Positions 9,156 to 17,219 of a stretch of DNA of 64,000 nt are shown here, in pieces. Under the pieces are notes generated by a model. It was not told the DNA's origin, did not search any database, and saw only the letters and a list, made by a program, of their open reading frames with translations. Each line of letters opens with the position of its first letter. Within the stretch, counting starts at the first letter, position 1. Made by a program: the position numbers and the translations under genes. Source of the stretch: Hyphomonas sp. (GTDB lineage: Bacteria; Pseudomonadota; Alphaproteobacteria; Caulobacterales; Hyphomonadaceae). The DNA is taken from positions 145,116 through 209,115 of the forward strand of contig WGNP01000013.1 of NCBI GenBank assembly GCA_016124495.1. Direction: 5' to 3'.

Positions 9156-9784
9156 GGGGACCACTTCAGGAAATTGCTCAGGATCGTCAGCCCAAGCTTC
9201 TGGCTTTTTTCCGGATGGAACTGGGTGCCGAAGAGGTTGTGCCGGCCGAGGGCGGCGGCGAAGGGCGCGCCGTAGTCGCACCAGGCGGCGATGTGGGCTT
9301 CGTCTTCCGGGCGGAAGGCGTAGGAGTGGGTGAAGTAGGCGTGGGGCGAGGGGCCGAGCCCGGCGAGGACGGGGTGGTCGCCGGTGAGGAGGATTTCGTT
9401 CCAGCCGACATGCGGGACGGGCAGGCCGGGGGCGGGCTCGAAGGCTTCGACGAGGCCGTGGATCCAGCCGAGGCCGCGCGTTTCGCCGTCCTCGAGGCCG
9501 ACATCTGCCATCAGCTGCAGGCCGACGCAGATGCCAAAGAAGGGGCGGGCATTGTTGATGACGGCGGCTTCGAGGGCTTCGACCATGCCGGGGATGGCGC
9601 GCAGGGCGCCGGCACAGTCCGCAAAGTGGCCGACGCCGGGCAGGACGATACGGTCTGCTGCGGCGAGGCCGGCGGGGGAGGCGGTGATCTGGATGTCATG
9701 GGCGCTGCCAGCGGCGGCGGCGAGGGCGCGCGCGCAGGAATGGAGGTTGCCGGAGCCATAGTCGATGAGCGCAACACGGGACAT
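9152..9784 (-). CDS. hisH: Imidazole glycerol phosphate synthase glutaminase subunit HisH
   Basis: HisH is the class I glutamine amidotransferase that supplies ammonia to HisF. The 210-residue protein has the oxyanion segment PGVGHF at 49-54, nucleophile Cys86 in GICVGLQLM, and the C-terminal His/Glu pair in [10 protein letters not shown], a complete triad. It is translationally coupled to hisA. HisF, its obligate partner, is encoded 2.6 kb away on the same strand. Confidence 0.96.
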   Translation of the reverse strand: MSRVALIDYGSGNLHSCARALAAAAGSAHDIQITASPAGLAAADRIVLPGVGHFADCAGALRAIPGMVEALEAAVINNARPFFGICVGLQLMADVGLEDGETRGLGWIHGLVEAFEPAPGLPVPHVGWNEILLTGDHPVLAGLGPSPHAYFTHSYAFRPEDEAHIAAWCDYGAPFAAALGRHNLFGTQFHPEKSQKLGLTILSNFLKWSP

Positions 9785-9875
9785 AGGCGGCTCTTAGCGG
9801 CGCGGGCGGGGCGTGGCAATTGAGGGGTGCGGCGCGCTTGGACACGAGGGGAAATCATGCGATAGGCCGCACACC

Positions 9876-11183
9876 ATGGATCTAGTTATTCTTCTCGCGC
9901 TGATCGCCCTCAACGGGGTGTTTGCGCTTTCCGAACTCGCGATTGTCTCTTCCCGCCGGACCCGGCTGCAGATGCGCGCTGACAAGGGTGACCGGGGGGC
10001 GAAGGTTGCGCTGAAGCTGCAGGAGGACCCGTCGCGGTTTCTCTCTACGGTGCAGGTGGGCATCACGCTGATCGGCGTCATCGCGGGCGCATACGGCGCG
10101 ACGGCGCTGGCGGAAGATGTGGCGCCCTGGATCGTCAAGACCTTCCCGTCGTTGGAAGAGCATGCGGGCTTTATCGCGTTCGGCGTGGTGATCGCGGCGA
10201 CGACGTATCTGTCGATCGTCATCGGCGAACTCGTGCCGAAGCGGATCGCCATCACGGCGCCGGAAGCGTTCGCGAGCCTGATTGCGCCTCCTATGTCGGC
10301 CTTGGCGACCTTTGCCTTTCCGATCGTCTTTATCCTGAGGGGATCGACCAACCTGATCCTGACGGTGTTCGGCCTGTCGAAGGTCAACGCGGACCTGATG
10401 ACGGAAGAGGAAATCGAAAGTGTGATCGAGGAAGGCGCCGCCAGCGGCGCCATTGACGAGGACGAGCGCGCGATGATCCGCAGCGTGATGCGGCTTGCAG
10501 ACCGGGACGTTCGCTCCATCATGACGTCGCGCAAGGATGTCGTCTGGCTCGACCTGGACGATTCGCCAGAAGAGTTGCTGCAGAAGATCGCGGCGAGCAA
10601 GCATTCGCGCTTCCCCGTCGCACGCGGCGATCTGGAACATGTGATCTCGGTTGTTCAGACCAAGGATCTTCTGGCGCTGTCAGAAGGCAAGCGCCTGCCG
10701 GACTTCGAGACTGCTGGCCATGCGCCTTTGTTTGTGCCGGACTCGATGACGGTGCTCAACCTGCTCGAGAGCATGCAGGCAAGTGCAGTGCAGATGGCGC
10801 TGGTGTCGGACGAGCTGGGCCATATCGAGGGTATCGTCACGGCCGCCGATGTGCTCGGCGCGATTGCCGGGGACGTTGCGTTTTCGGCGGAAGACGGGCT
10901 GGCCCGGCCGCAGAAACGCGAGGATGGCTCCTGGCTTCTGGATGGCCGGATGGCGATCGAGGACGCGGAGATCGCGCTGGGTTCGGACCTGACGCCGGAG
11001 GAGGATCCTCCGTACACAACCGTTGCGGGCCTCGTGATACACCACCTTCAGCGCATCCCCGAACTGGGCGATGCGGCGGTGTCCAATGGCTGGCGATTCG
11101 AAGTGATCGACATGGATGGTCGCCGGATCGACAAGCTGCTGGTGGCGCGCGTGCCGGCTTCGGCAGAAGACCCGACCGGCTAG
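9876..11183 (+). CDS. CNNM/CorC-family transporter-associated protein (DUF21 + CBS)
   Basis: This is a hemolysin-C/CNNM family membrane protein of about 435 residues. An N-terminal DUF21 transmembrane domain with three or four helices starts LVILLALIALNGVFALSELA. A tandem CBS pair follows at roughly residues 200-320 (RSIMTSRKDVVWLD..., SMTVLNLLESMQ...), and the C-terminal CorC/HlyC domain has the EEDPPYTTVAGLVIHHL signature. Members are linked to magnesium or other divalent cation transport. ATG 9876 starts directly before the first helix; a start at 9813 is less likely. It is the first of three such paralogues in the window and sits between hisH and hisB. Confidence 0.9.
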   Translation: MDLVILLALIALNGVFALSELAIVSSRRTRLQMRADKGDRGAKVALKLQEDPSRFLSTVQVGITLIGVIAGAYGATALAEDVAPWIVKTFPSLEEHAGFIAFGVVIAATTYLSIVIGELVPKRIAITAPEAFASLIAPPMSALATFAFPIVFILRGSTNLILTVFGLSKVNADLMTEEEIESVIEEGAASGAIDEDERAMIRSVMRLADRDVRSIMTSRKDVVWLDLDDSPEELLQKIAASKHSRFPVARGDLEHVISVVQTKDLLALSEGKRLPDFETAGHAPLFVPDSMTVLNLLESMQASAVQMALVSDELGHIEGIVTAADVLGAIAGDVAFSAEDGLARPQKREDGSWLLDGRMAIEDAEIALGSDLTPEEDPPYTTVAGLVIHHLQRIPELGDAAVSNGWRFEVIDMDGRRIDKLLVARVPASAEDPTG

Positions 11184-12619
11184 GGTAAGGTGATCCAGTT
11201 GCCGTGGAAGCCCGGCGGGATGCGCACTGGGATGGTGATCGTGGCGACCGGCGGACCGGCGAAATCCCGCGCGTCGAGGATGACCAGATCCGTCGCACCG
11301 GCGACGATGTCAATGACATAGCCGATCAGCCAGCCTTCATCCTCGCCCGATTTGACGTGCGCCGGCACGAAGACGAATTCGCCCGGCATCTTGCCCTCGC
11401 CGAAGTTGTGAACCTGGCGCGTCCTGGTGCCGAGATCATGCTTGAAGAGGCGCGGGTCGCCGACGAAACCAGGGTCGCCGTGCGCGGGCAAAGCGAGGGT
11501 ATAGGCATAGCGGTAGGGCTGACCTATGCGGCGTTCGTCCAGACGCGGAAATTCCTGCGGCGCGGTGTCGATGATGGTCCGTGTGACCTTGCGGGTGGCG
11601 GGATCGATTTCGAGGCTTTCGAACGTACAGACGGTGGTGTTCGGGCCGCGGTCGCCGCCGGCGAACATGTCCTGGTGCACGGCCGCGTCCATGACGACGG
11701 TGCCGTCTTCGGTTTCGTAGGCATTGGCGGGGTGGAAGATGTAGCAGGGCTCGACTGCGCACCAGATGATCTCGTCGCCTTTTCCTTCCCGGGGCAGGAG
11801 GCCGATGCGGGCAGTGTGCTTGGGGTTCCAGCGATAGGGGAAAGTGTCGCCGCCGATCAGGGCTGGCATCGAGAAGGTGACGGGCAGGTCCATGACGATC
11901 ACGTAGTTCCTCGTGATCATGCAGTCATGGATCGAGGGGCCATCCTGCACGGCGACGGGTTCGTGCCGGCACACCTGGCCTTCGGCGGTGATGACGGTGT
12001 GCCAGATCACGTTGGGTTCCATCGCATTGTAGCAGATGGCATGGGTCTCACCGGTCAGCGGATCAAGGTGCGGGTGGGCGGCAAAGCCCTTGCGCAACAG
12101 ACCGTCGAAATCGCTCCGTGTGCGGGTTTCCAGCATGTCGGAGACTTCGACGGGCAGGCCGCCCGCTTCAACCAGCGCCCAGATCTTGCCGCCAAAAGCG
12201 ACAACGTTCGTATTCGGACTTTCGAAATTGTTGACGCGGGGGCCGGGTGCGATGGCCTCGCCGAGCGCTTCGTTGATCGCGGGTGAGCGCACCCAGCGGT
12301 TGCGGTACCAGAGCGCTTCGCCGTTCTGGAGGCGCAGGCCGTGCAGCATGCCGTCCCCGGCAAACCAGTGATGGGTGGCGGGGTTTGGCGCCTCGAACGG
12401 GTTCGGGCCGTTGCGCAGGTAGAGGCCATTAAGGGCCGCCGGGATAGTGCCGGTGACTTTCAGGCCGGTGAGCGTGTGCTCGTCTTTCAGGGGTGTGTGG
12501 ACGCCGGTGAGATAGGGGTTCTCTTTCGAGGACTTGCGGTGGGCGCGGTTGTAATTCGCAACCCCCATGAGGCCTTTAGTGATCACACCGCGGATGGCGG
12601 CTTCGACGGGGCTCGACAT
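11180..12619 (-). CDS. Carotenoid oxygenase family protein
   Basis: This is a non-haem iron dioxygenase of the RPE65/CCD family, 479 residues, predicted to cleave a conjugated double bond in carotenoids, stilbenes or lignin-derived substrates. The four iron-binding histidines of the seven-blade propeller are visible: AHPHLDPLTG (182 or 184), SIHDCMIT (231), FHPANAYE (296) and GFHGNW (472). The N-terminus has the family motifs LNGLYLRNGPNP and HHWFAGDGMLHG. It is divergent from a TetR regulator with 61 bases between the two starts, so that regulator probably controls it. Its stop overlaps that of the convergent CNNM gene. Confidence 0.92.
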   Translation of the reverse strand: MSSPVEAAIRGVITKGLMGVANYNRAHRKSSKENPYLTGVHTPLKDEHTLTGLKVTGTIPAALNGLYLRNGPNPFEAPNPATHHWFAGDGMLHGLRLQNGEALWYRNRWVRSPAINEALGEAIAPGPRVNNFESPNTNVVAFGGKIWALVEAGGLPVEVSDMLETRTRSDFDGLLRKGFAAHPHLDPLTGETHAICYNAMEPNVIWHTVITAEGQVCRHEPVAVQDGPSIHDCMITRNYVIVMDLPVTFSMPALIGGDTFPYRWNPKHTARIGLLPREGKGDEIIWCAVEPCYIFHPANAYETEDGTVVMDAAVHQDMFAGGDRGPNTTVCTFESLEIDPATRKVTRTIIDTAPQEFPRLDERRIGQPYRYAYTLALPAHGDPGFVGDPRLFKHDLGTRTRQVHNFGEGKMPGEFVFVPAHVKSGEDEGWLIGYVIDIVAGATDLVILDARDFAGPPVATITIPVRIPPGFHGNWITLP

Positions 12620-12664
12620 GGTATGCTCCTTCTGGACTTCGGAGGTTGCGGGAACGCGAAATAA

Positions 12665-12681
12665 TGTTTACACTGATAACA
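12665..12681. promoter_or_regulatory. Candidate TetR operator
   Basis: The 17-mer TGTTTACACTGATAACA is an imperfect palindrome (six of eight positions pair) ending on the first base of the TetR start codon. The overlapping 16-mer at 12667-12682 recurs at 12694-12709 with 12 of 16 matches, 27 bases apart. Its place between divergent regulator and target genes fits an autoregulated TetR operator. The sequence and symmetry are seen; binding is inferred. Confidence 0.45.
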
Positions 12682-13283
12682 TGCCTGAGAAAGATAACAC
12701 TGTCAACATCAATTCCGAGAAAAATCGCTACCATCATGGCGATTTGCGTTCAGCGCTGATCGAAGAGGGCCTGAAACTGATCGATACGGGGCCGGCTGAG
12801 GCGCTGAGCCTGCGCGAGATTGCGCGCAATGCGGGGGTTTCGGCCACGGCGGTCTACCGGCACTTTCCGGACAAGGCAGCGCTACTGGGCGCGTTGTGCC
12901 TGGAAGGGCATCACCGGATGGCAGCGGCCTTCCGCAAGGCGATGGCGTCATCGGCGCCGGGGGTGGAAGCATTCAACGCAATGGGGCGGGCGTATGTTCA
13001 TTTTGCCCTCGCGCATCCGTCGCTGTTCCGGCTGATGATGGCGCAGAGCGCTGGTCCGGTTTCGGCGCCGCCGCCGAGCGCGGGGGAGCCGGCGGACGGG
13101 ATGCAGATCCTCGTTAACGCGATAGACAGCCTGTTCGGCGCAGATACGCCGCAATCTGCGCGTGAAGTGCGGCGGCTCAAGGCCTGGTCGCTGGTGCACG
13201 GGCTCGCGATGCTGATGCTGGACGGGCATGTGCCGTCTGAGCCAGCGCTGATCGAAGCGGTGGTGGATGCGAGCGTGCTTTAG
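12681..13283 (+). CDS. TetR/AcrR family transcriptional regulator
   Basis: This is a 200-residue one-domain regulator. The N-terminal helix-turn-helix lies at about 19-65 (YHHGDLRSALIEEG, LSLREIARNAGVSATAVYRHF), with a C-terminal ligand-binding region of the WHG/TetR_C_33 type. ATG 12681 is chosen because conserved sequence begins soon after. It is transcribed divergently from the carotenoid oxygenase, so the usual inference is that it represses that gene and itself until a small ligand binds. The ligand is not predictable. Confidence 0.88.
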   Translation: MPEKDNTVNINSEKNRYHHGDLRSALIEEGLKLIDTGPAEALSLREIARNAGVSATAVYRHFPDKAALLGALCLEGHHRMAAAFRKAMASSAPGVEAFNAMGRAYVHFALAHPSLFRLMMAQSAGPVSAPPPSAGEPADGMQILVNAIDSLFGADTPQSAREVRRLKAWSLVHGLAMLMLDGHVPSEPALIEAVVDASVL

Positions 13284-13290
13284 GTCCGAT

Positions 13291-13887
13291 CTACAGGCTG
13301 CCCTTGGTGCTCGCTGGTTTGCCGCCAAGACGCGGATCTACCTTGATGGCGGTGCGTAGGGCGCGCGCAGTGGCCTTGAAGCAGCTTTCGGCGATGTGGT
13401 GGTTGTTCTCGCCGTAGAGGTTCTCGATGTGCAGGCACATGCCGCCATTGCCGGCCAGGGCGTGGAAGAACTCCTTGAAAAGTTCCGTGTCCATCTCGCC
13501 GAGCTTGTCACGCCGAAAATCAACCTTCCAGATCAGGTAGGGCCGCTTGCACAGGTCCACCGAGGCGCGCGTCAGCGTCTCGTCCATCGGGATATAGGCA
13601 TGGCCAAAGCGCGTGATGCCGCCAAAATCGCCGAGCGCCTTGGCAATCGCTTCGCCAATAACGATACCGGTGTCTTCCACCGAGTGGTGGAAATCGATGT
13701 GCAGGTCGCCCTTGCAGCGCACGGTCAGGTCGATCAGCGAATGGCGCGACAGGCTGTCAAGCATGTGGTCGAAAAAGCCGATGCCGGTGTCGATATCGGA
13801 CTTGCCGGTGCCGTCAAGGTTAACGGCCACCGAGATGTCGGTTTCCTTGGTCTTGCGGGTGATCGTGGCGGTGCGGATCTGGGTCAT
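13291..13887 (-). CDS. hisB: Imidazoleglycerol-phosphate dehydratase HisB
   Basis: This monofunctional HisB dehydratase of 198 residues removes water from imidazole glycerol phosphate to give imidazole acetol phosphate. The Mn-binding His motifs are present: [27 protein letters not shown] HHSVED, and the repeated set [15 protein letters not shown] near the C-terminus. The N-terminus [14 protein letters not shown] is typical. It would head a his operon in related bacteria, but hisH and hisA begin 3.5 kb further along the same strand, beyond the TetR, carotenoid oxygenase and CNNM genes. Confidence 0.96.
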   Translation of the reverse strand: MTQIRTATITRKTKETDISVAVNLDGTGKSDIDTGIGFFDHMLDSLSRHSLIDLTVRCKGDLHIDFHHSVEDTGIVIGEAIAKALGDFGGITRFGHAYIPMDETLTRASVDLCKRPYLIWKVDFRRDKLGEMDTELFKEFFHALAGNGGMCLHIENLYGENNHHIAESCFKATARALRTAIKVDPRLGGKPASTKGSL

Positions 13888-13950
13888 GTTCGGGCATATA
13901 GTCCTTAGCGAACATTACAGCTAGCGCATGATGTTCACAGATTCCTAAAC

Positions 13951-13977
13951 ATCTACTGGGCAGTTTGATCAGTAGAT
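13951..13977. promoter_or_regulatory. Inverted repeat upstream of the GGDEF-EAL gene
   Basis: Perfect 8-base arms ATCTACTG (13951-13958) and CAGTAGAT (13970-13977) are separated by 11 bases. The dyad ends 30 bases before the GTG start of the GGDEF-EAL gene and lies between it and the divergent hisB. It could be a regulator binding site; no T-run follows, so it is not a terminator. The regulator is unknown. Confidence 0.4.
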
Positions 13978-14007
13978 TCCGAACCGGGAGTCTGGAGCGG
14001 CCTCACT

Positions 14008-15780
14008 GTGAAGCATTCATCGGTTATCGGCCGGTTGACTGGCAGAGTATCGATTCCGGTTTTCGCCGGGATTACCGCCGGGCTTTTTTCCATTCTCCTT
14101 TACCTTGCTGTCATGGCGATCTCTATTGGTTACCGGATGATCGTGCTGGGCGCGCCGTTCGGATTTGTGGTGCCGCTGCCTGTCCTGCTCGTCATGCTGG
14201 TCGCTTGCCTGACCATCTCGGGCCTGGGGACATACCTTTGCGCCAAGCCACTCCAGGCGGTTTTTGAACGCTTTACCGCCTACATGATGACCAGTCGCGT
14301 AGACGCGGAAGCCGAGCTGGAGAACATGCAGTTCCCGGAGCTGCGCCGCCTGCGCGCGGCGACGACGCAGACGGTGCGCAAGCTGCGGCGCGAGAACGAG
14401 ACCTTGCGACAGATTGCCTACAAGGATTCGCGCACCGGATTACCGAACGCGATTGCAATGGAGCGGCACGTTAACGCGACGCTGCCGGAAGCGAGCTTCG
14501 AGTATCCGGCAGCGTTCATGTTGCTGGACATCGACCGGTTCGGCCAGCTGCTCGAGCAGGTTGGTACCCCGAACGGTGATGCGTTGATCGACGGCGCGGC
14601 AAAACGCCTGTCGCGGGTGCTGTCCGACCTTGGCGATCCGGCGGCAATCGCGCTGCGCGGCAGCATGCTGTCGGCCATGTCAGCCGACAAGTTCGTGCTT
14701 TACCTGCCCTGCGCCATCAACCGCGACCATGTGATCTCGATCGCGCGCGCGATCCGTGCAGCCTTCGCCGAACCTTTCGAATTGCCGACGCGGAAGATCA
14801 TCATGTCGATCTCTGGGGGTATCGTGATGGCGCCGGAAGACGCCGAATCCTTCCCGAAGCTGATGCAGAATGCCAAGCTCGCCATGCGGCTGGTGCGCTC
14901 GGAGGCGCAGTCCGGTTTCCGCTTCTTCACGCCGCGCCTGACGCGGATCGTACAAGGGCGTTACCGGTTCGAGGCGGAGCTTCGCGACGCAGTGGCGAAC
15001 AAGGAATTCAAGGCGGTCTTCCAGCCGAAGATCGACTTCCAGACAGGCCGGATCGTTGGCGCTGAGGCGCTGGCGCGCTGGCGCCGCCCGAATGGCAAGC
15101 TGATCTCGCCCGCAACGTTCATTCCGGTGGCGGAGCAGGCAGGGTTGATCGATGCGATCGGCATGCAGATCCTCGAGGCGGCATGCGAGGCGGCGCGCAG
15201 CTGGCAGCTGGAAGGCTATGACCTGACGGTGGCGGTCAACGTTTCCCCCAGCCAGTTCCAGCGGCACGACCTGACGGACGCGATCATGGCGACGCTGCGC
15301 CGGACGGGCCTGCACCCGAACCGGCTGGAGCTGGAGATCACCGAGAGCATGGCGGTGTCCGATCCCGCGCGCGTGGTCGAATTCATCTCGCCGCTGCGGG
15401 CGATGGGCACCAAGCTCGCAATCGACGATTTTGGCACCGGCCATTCGAATCTCGCGACCCTGACTCAGCTGCCCTTCGACGTGTTCAAGATCGACCGGCA
15501 GTTCGTCTCGGCACTGGAGACTGACCGGCAGGCGCCGGCGATTGTGGAGATGATCCTCGCGATGGCGGAAACGCTGGGCCTCAAGACCGTGGCCGAGGGC
15601 GTGGAGACGGCGCGGCAGGCGGAGTTCCTGCGGCGGCGCGGCTGCACCATGGCGCAGGGCTTCCTCTATTCACCCGGCTTGCCGGAGACGGCCTTCCTCG
15701 ACTTCCTGCGCGCCTGGCGCCCCGGGCAGGTGCACGAACAGCAGAACGACGAGCAGGAACGTCAGGCGCCGCGCCGGTAA
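14008..15780 (+). CDS. Membrane c-di-GMP phosphodiesterase with degenerate GGDEF and EAL domains
   Basis: The protein has 590 residues with two membrane segments (about 15-45 and 53-78) and a short coiled stretch. A GGDEF-like domain at about 137-310 has the active site reduced to SADKF at 225-229. A complete EAL domain runs from about 330 to 575. Catalytic EAL residues are present: EAL at 353-355, NVSPSQF at 411, the ELEITES glutamate, DDFGTG at 473-478, FKIDRQF and VAEGVET. The likely activity is hydrolysis of c-di-GMP to pGpG, with the GGDEF part regulatory. The GTG start is used with a GGAG ten bases upstream. Confidence 0.88.
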   Translation: MKHSSVIGRLTGRVSIPVFAGITAGLFSILLYLAVMAISIGYRMIVLGAPFGFVVPLPVLLVMLVACLTISGLGTYLCAKPLQAVFERFTAYMMTSRVDAEAELENMQFPELRRLRAATTQTVRKLRRENETLRQIAYKDSRTGLPNAIAMERHVNATLPEASFEYPAAFMLLDIDRFGQLLEQVGTPNGDALIDGAAKRLSRVLSDLGDPAAIALRGSMLSAMSADKFVLYLPCAINRDHVISIARAIRAAFAEPFELPTRKIIMSISGGIVMAPEDAESFPKLMQNAKLAMRLVRSEAQSGFRFFTPRLTRIVQGRYRFEAELRDAVANKEFKAVFQPKIDFQTGRIVGAEALARWRRPNGKLISPATFIPVAEQAGLIDAIGMQILEAACEAARSWQLEGYDLTVAVNVSPSQFQRHDLTDAIMATLRRTGLHPNRLELEITESMAVSDPARVVEFISPLRAMGTKLAIDDFGTGHSNLATLTQLPFDVFKIDRQFVSALETDRQAPAIVEMILAMAETLGLKTVAEGVETARQAEFLRRRGCTMAQGFLYSPGLPETAFLDFLRAWRPGQVHEQQNDEQERQAPRR

Positions 15781-16280
15781 GTGCCGACGGGAACGCCGCC
15801 GAGCAGCGTCTCGCCGGATTTCCGGTAACCCAGTTTTTCAGCGACACGGACCGAGTTCGAATTGGCGGGCTCTATCACGCAGGAACTGACGCCGGGGCAG
15901 TTGGAATCCAGCCATTGGTGTGCGGCGGTCATCGCTTCCGTGGCGATGCCGCGGCCCCAGGCGGCCCGGCCAAACGCCCAGCCAGCTTCGGGGCCAGGCA
16001 CGAGATCTTCCGGAAGGCCGCGCTGGAAATCCGAAAAGCCGGCCTCGCCCAGGAACTCCCCGGTCTGACGGTCGGTGACCACCCAGTAGCCATAGCCCTT
16101 GAATACCCAGAGGCCGGCCGAGCGCAGCAGCGCAAACCAGACATCCTGGCGCCCGCGCGGCTTGCCGCCGATAAAGCGGACGACATCTTCATCGGCCCAG
16201 ACGGCGGCTGCCGCGTCGAGGTCCCCGGGCTCGGCGCCGCGGAGGCGCAGGCGCGCCGTTTCGAGGACAGGGGCTTTCAC
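15762..16280 (-). CDS. GNAT-family N-acetyltransferase (RimJ/RimL type)
   Basis: This 172-residue acetyltransferase of the Acetyltransf_3 type starts LETARLRLRGAEPGDLDAAA. It includes the beta4-turn segment AAWGRGIATEAMTAAHQW, which binds the acetyl-CoA pyrophosphate, and ends with ANSNSVRVAEKLGYRKSGE. GTG 16280 is the chosen start. It overlaps the stop of the upstream SnoaL-like gene as GTGA, showing coupling; an extension further upstream would run inside that gene. The 3' end overlaps the convergent EAL gene by 19 bases. The substrate is unknown. Confidence 0.87.
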   Translation of the reverse strand: MKAPVLETARLRLRGAEPGDLDAAAAVWADEDVVRFIGGKPRGRQDVWFALLRSAGLWVFKGYGYWVVTDRQTGEFLGEAGFSDFQRGLPEDLVPGPEAGWAFGRAAWGRGIATEAMTAAHQWLDSNCPGVSSCVIEPANSNSVRVAEKLGYRKSGETLLGGVPVGTYRRGA

Positions 16281-16705
16281 GCGCCTGCCTTCATCTTGGC
16301 GAGCATCGCGCCCATGGCAGCGTGTACGGCATTGATGGCCTTCAGCGGACGAACCATCACCTTGAAGTCCGTGATCTGACCATCGCTGTTCCATTCGATC
16401 ATGTCGACGCCGTTTACGGCAATGCCGTCCATCTCGGTTTCGAATTCAAGAACGGCGCGGGTCTCGCAATCAAAGACGCGGGTATAGCGAAAGCTGTCAT
16501 TGCCGAGCGTCTGGCCCGCGGCCAGCAGGTAGCCCATGGTGATGAACTTGCCTTCCTGCGGCGTGTGGACGACCGGGCTTTTGAAGACGACATCTTCGGC
16601 CAGCAGCGGCGACAGGCTGTCTCCAGAGTGATCCTGCGCCATCCAATCGAACCAGCGTTGCAGGTTCGGGCTGTGCCCGGTCCCGGGGATAAGGTGTTTT
16701 GCCAT
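16277..16705 (-). CDS. SnoaL/NTF2-like domain protein
   Basis: This 142-residue single-domain protein is consistent with the NTF2-like cone fold: an N-terminal helix, LLAEDVVFKSPVV, a run of beta strands including AVLEFETEMDGIAVNGVDMIEW, and a C-terminal helix. Such proteins may be small hydrolases, isomerases or ligand-binding proteins, and no catalytic residue assignment is safe. It is coupled to the downstream GNAT gene. Confidence 0.78.
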   Translation of the reverse strand: MAKHLIPGTGHSPNLQRWFDWMAQDHSGDSLSPLLAEDVVFKSPVVHTPQEGKFITMGYLLAAGQTLGNDSFRYTRVFDCETRAVLEFETEMDGIAVNGVDMIEWNSDGQITDFKVMVRPLKAINAVHAAMGAMLAKMKAGA

Positions 16706-16826
16706 CGTGTTTGCCTCCCGCGAACGACACTAAAGTGGTTCTGGCCCGGCAACAACGTTTACGGAGCGTCAGTGCGTCGCGAGAGGCTGAATGCGCGCAG
16801 TATGATCGCCATTCTGGCGAACGTGA

Positions 16827-17219
16827 TCACGCGCGGGCGAGTGGCAGGATCTCCCGCAGGAGTTCAAGGAGGCGTTTTGGCGGATAAGGCTTCTGGATGC
16901 ACGGCGCACCCCTGAAGACTTCAGGTTGCTGGCTCGGAGGGTAGCCCGACGCGATGATGAAGGGCCGTCCGCTTGACTTCAGTGCGGCCGCTGCCGGCCC
17001 GGCGCTGACGCCGGCCAGATTCGTATCGAGGATCGCGGCGTCGAATGCGCAGCCGTCGATCAAGGTCAGCGCCGCCGGAAGCCTTGCGGCGATGCCCGCA
17101 ATCTCAAACCCATCCGCCAGCAAGGTCTGTTCGATGGCAAAGGCGATCATCGCCTCATCCTCAATGATGAGGATCCGCGCTTTCTGTTGCGGCTTATCGG
17201 TCATCGCAAGCACGCTCAT
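16827..17219 (-). CDS. Single-domain response regulator (receiver)
   Basis: This is a 130-residue CheY-like receiver with no output domain. The acidic pocket IIEDE (19-22), phosphoacceptor Asp65 in AAILDTNLAG and Lys110 in CIQKPYPP are present. The start ATG 17219 overlaps the stop of the upstream HWE kinase gene as ATGA; an alternative ATG lies at 17204. Kinase-receiver pairs of this kind often act as phosphate sinks or feed into the general stress response in alphaproteobacteria, but the partner is inferred only from position. Confidence 0.87.
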   Translation of the reverse strand: MSVLAMTDKPQQKARILIIEDEAMIAFAIEQTLLADGFEIAGIAARLPAALTLIDGCAFDAAILDTNLAGVSAGPAAAALKSSGRPFIIASGYPPSQQPEVFRGAPCIQKPYPPKRLLELLREILPLARA

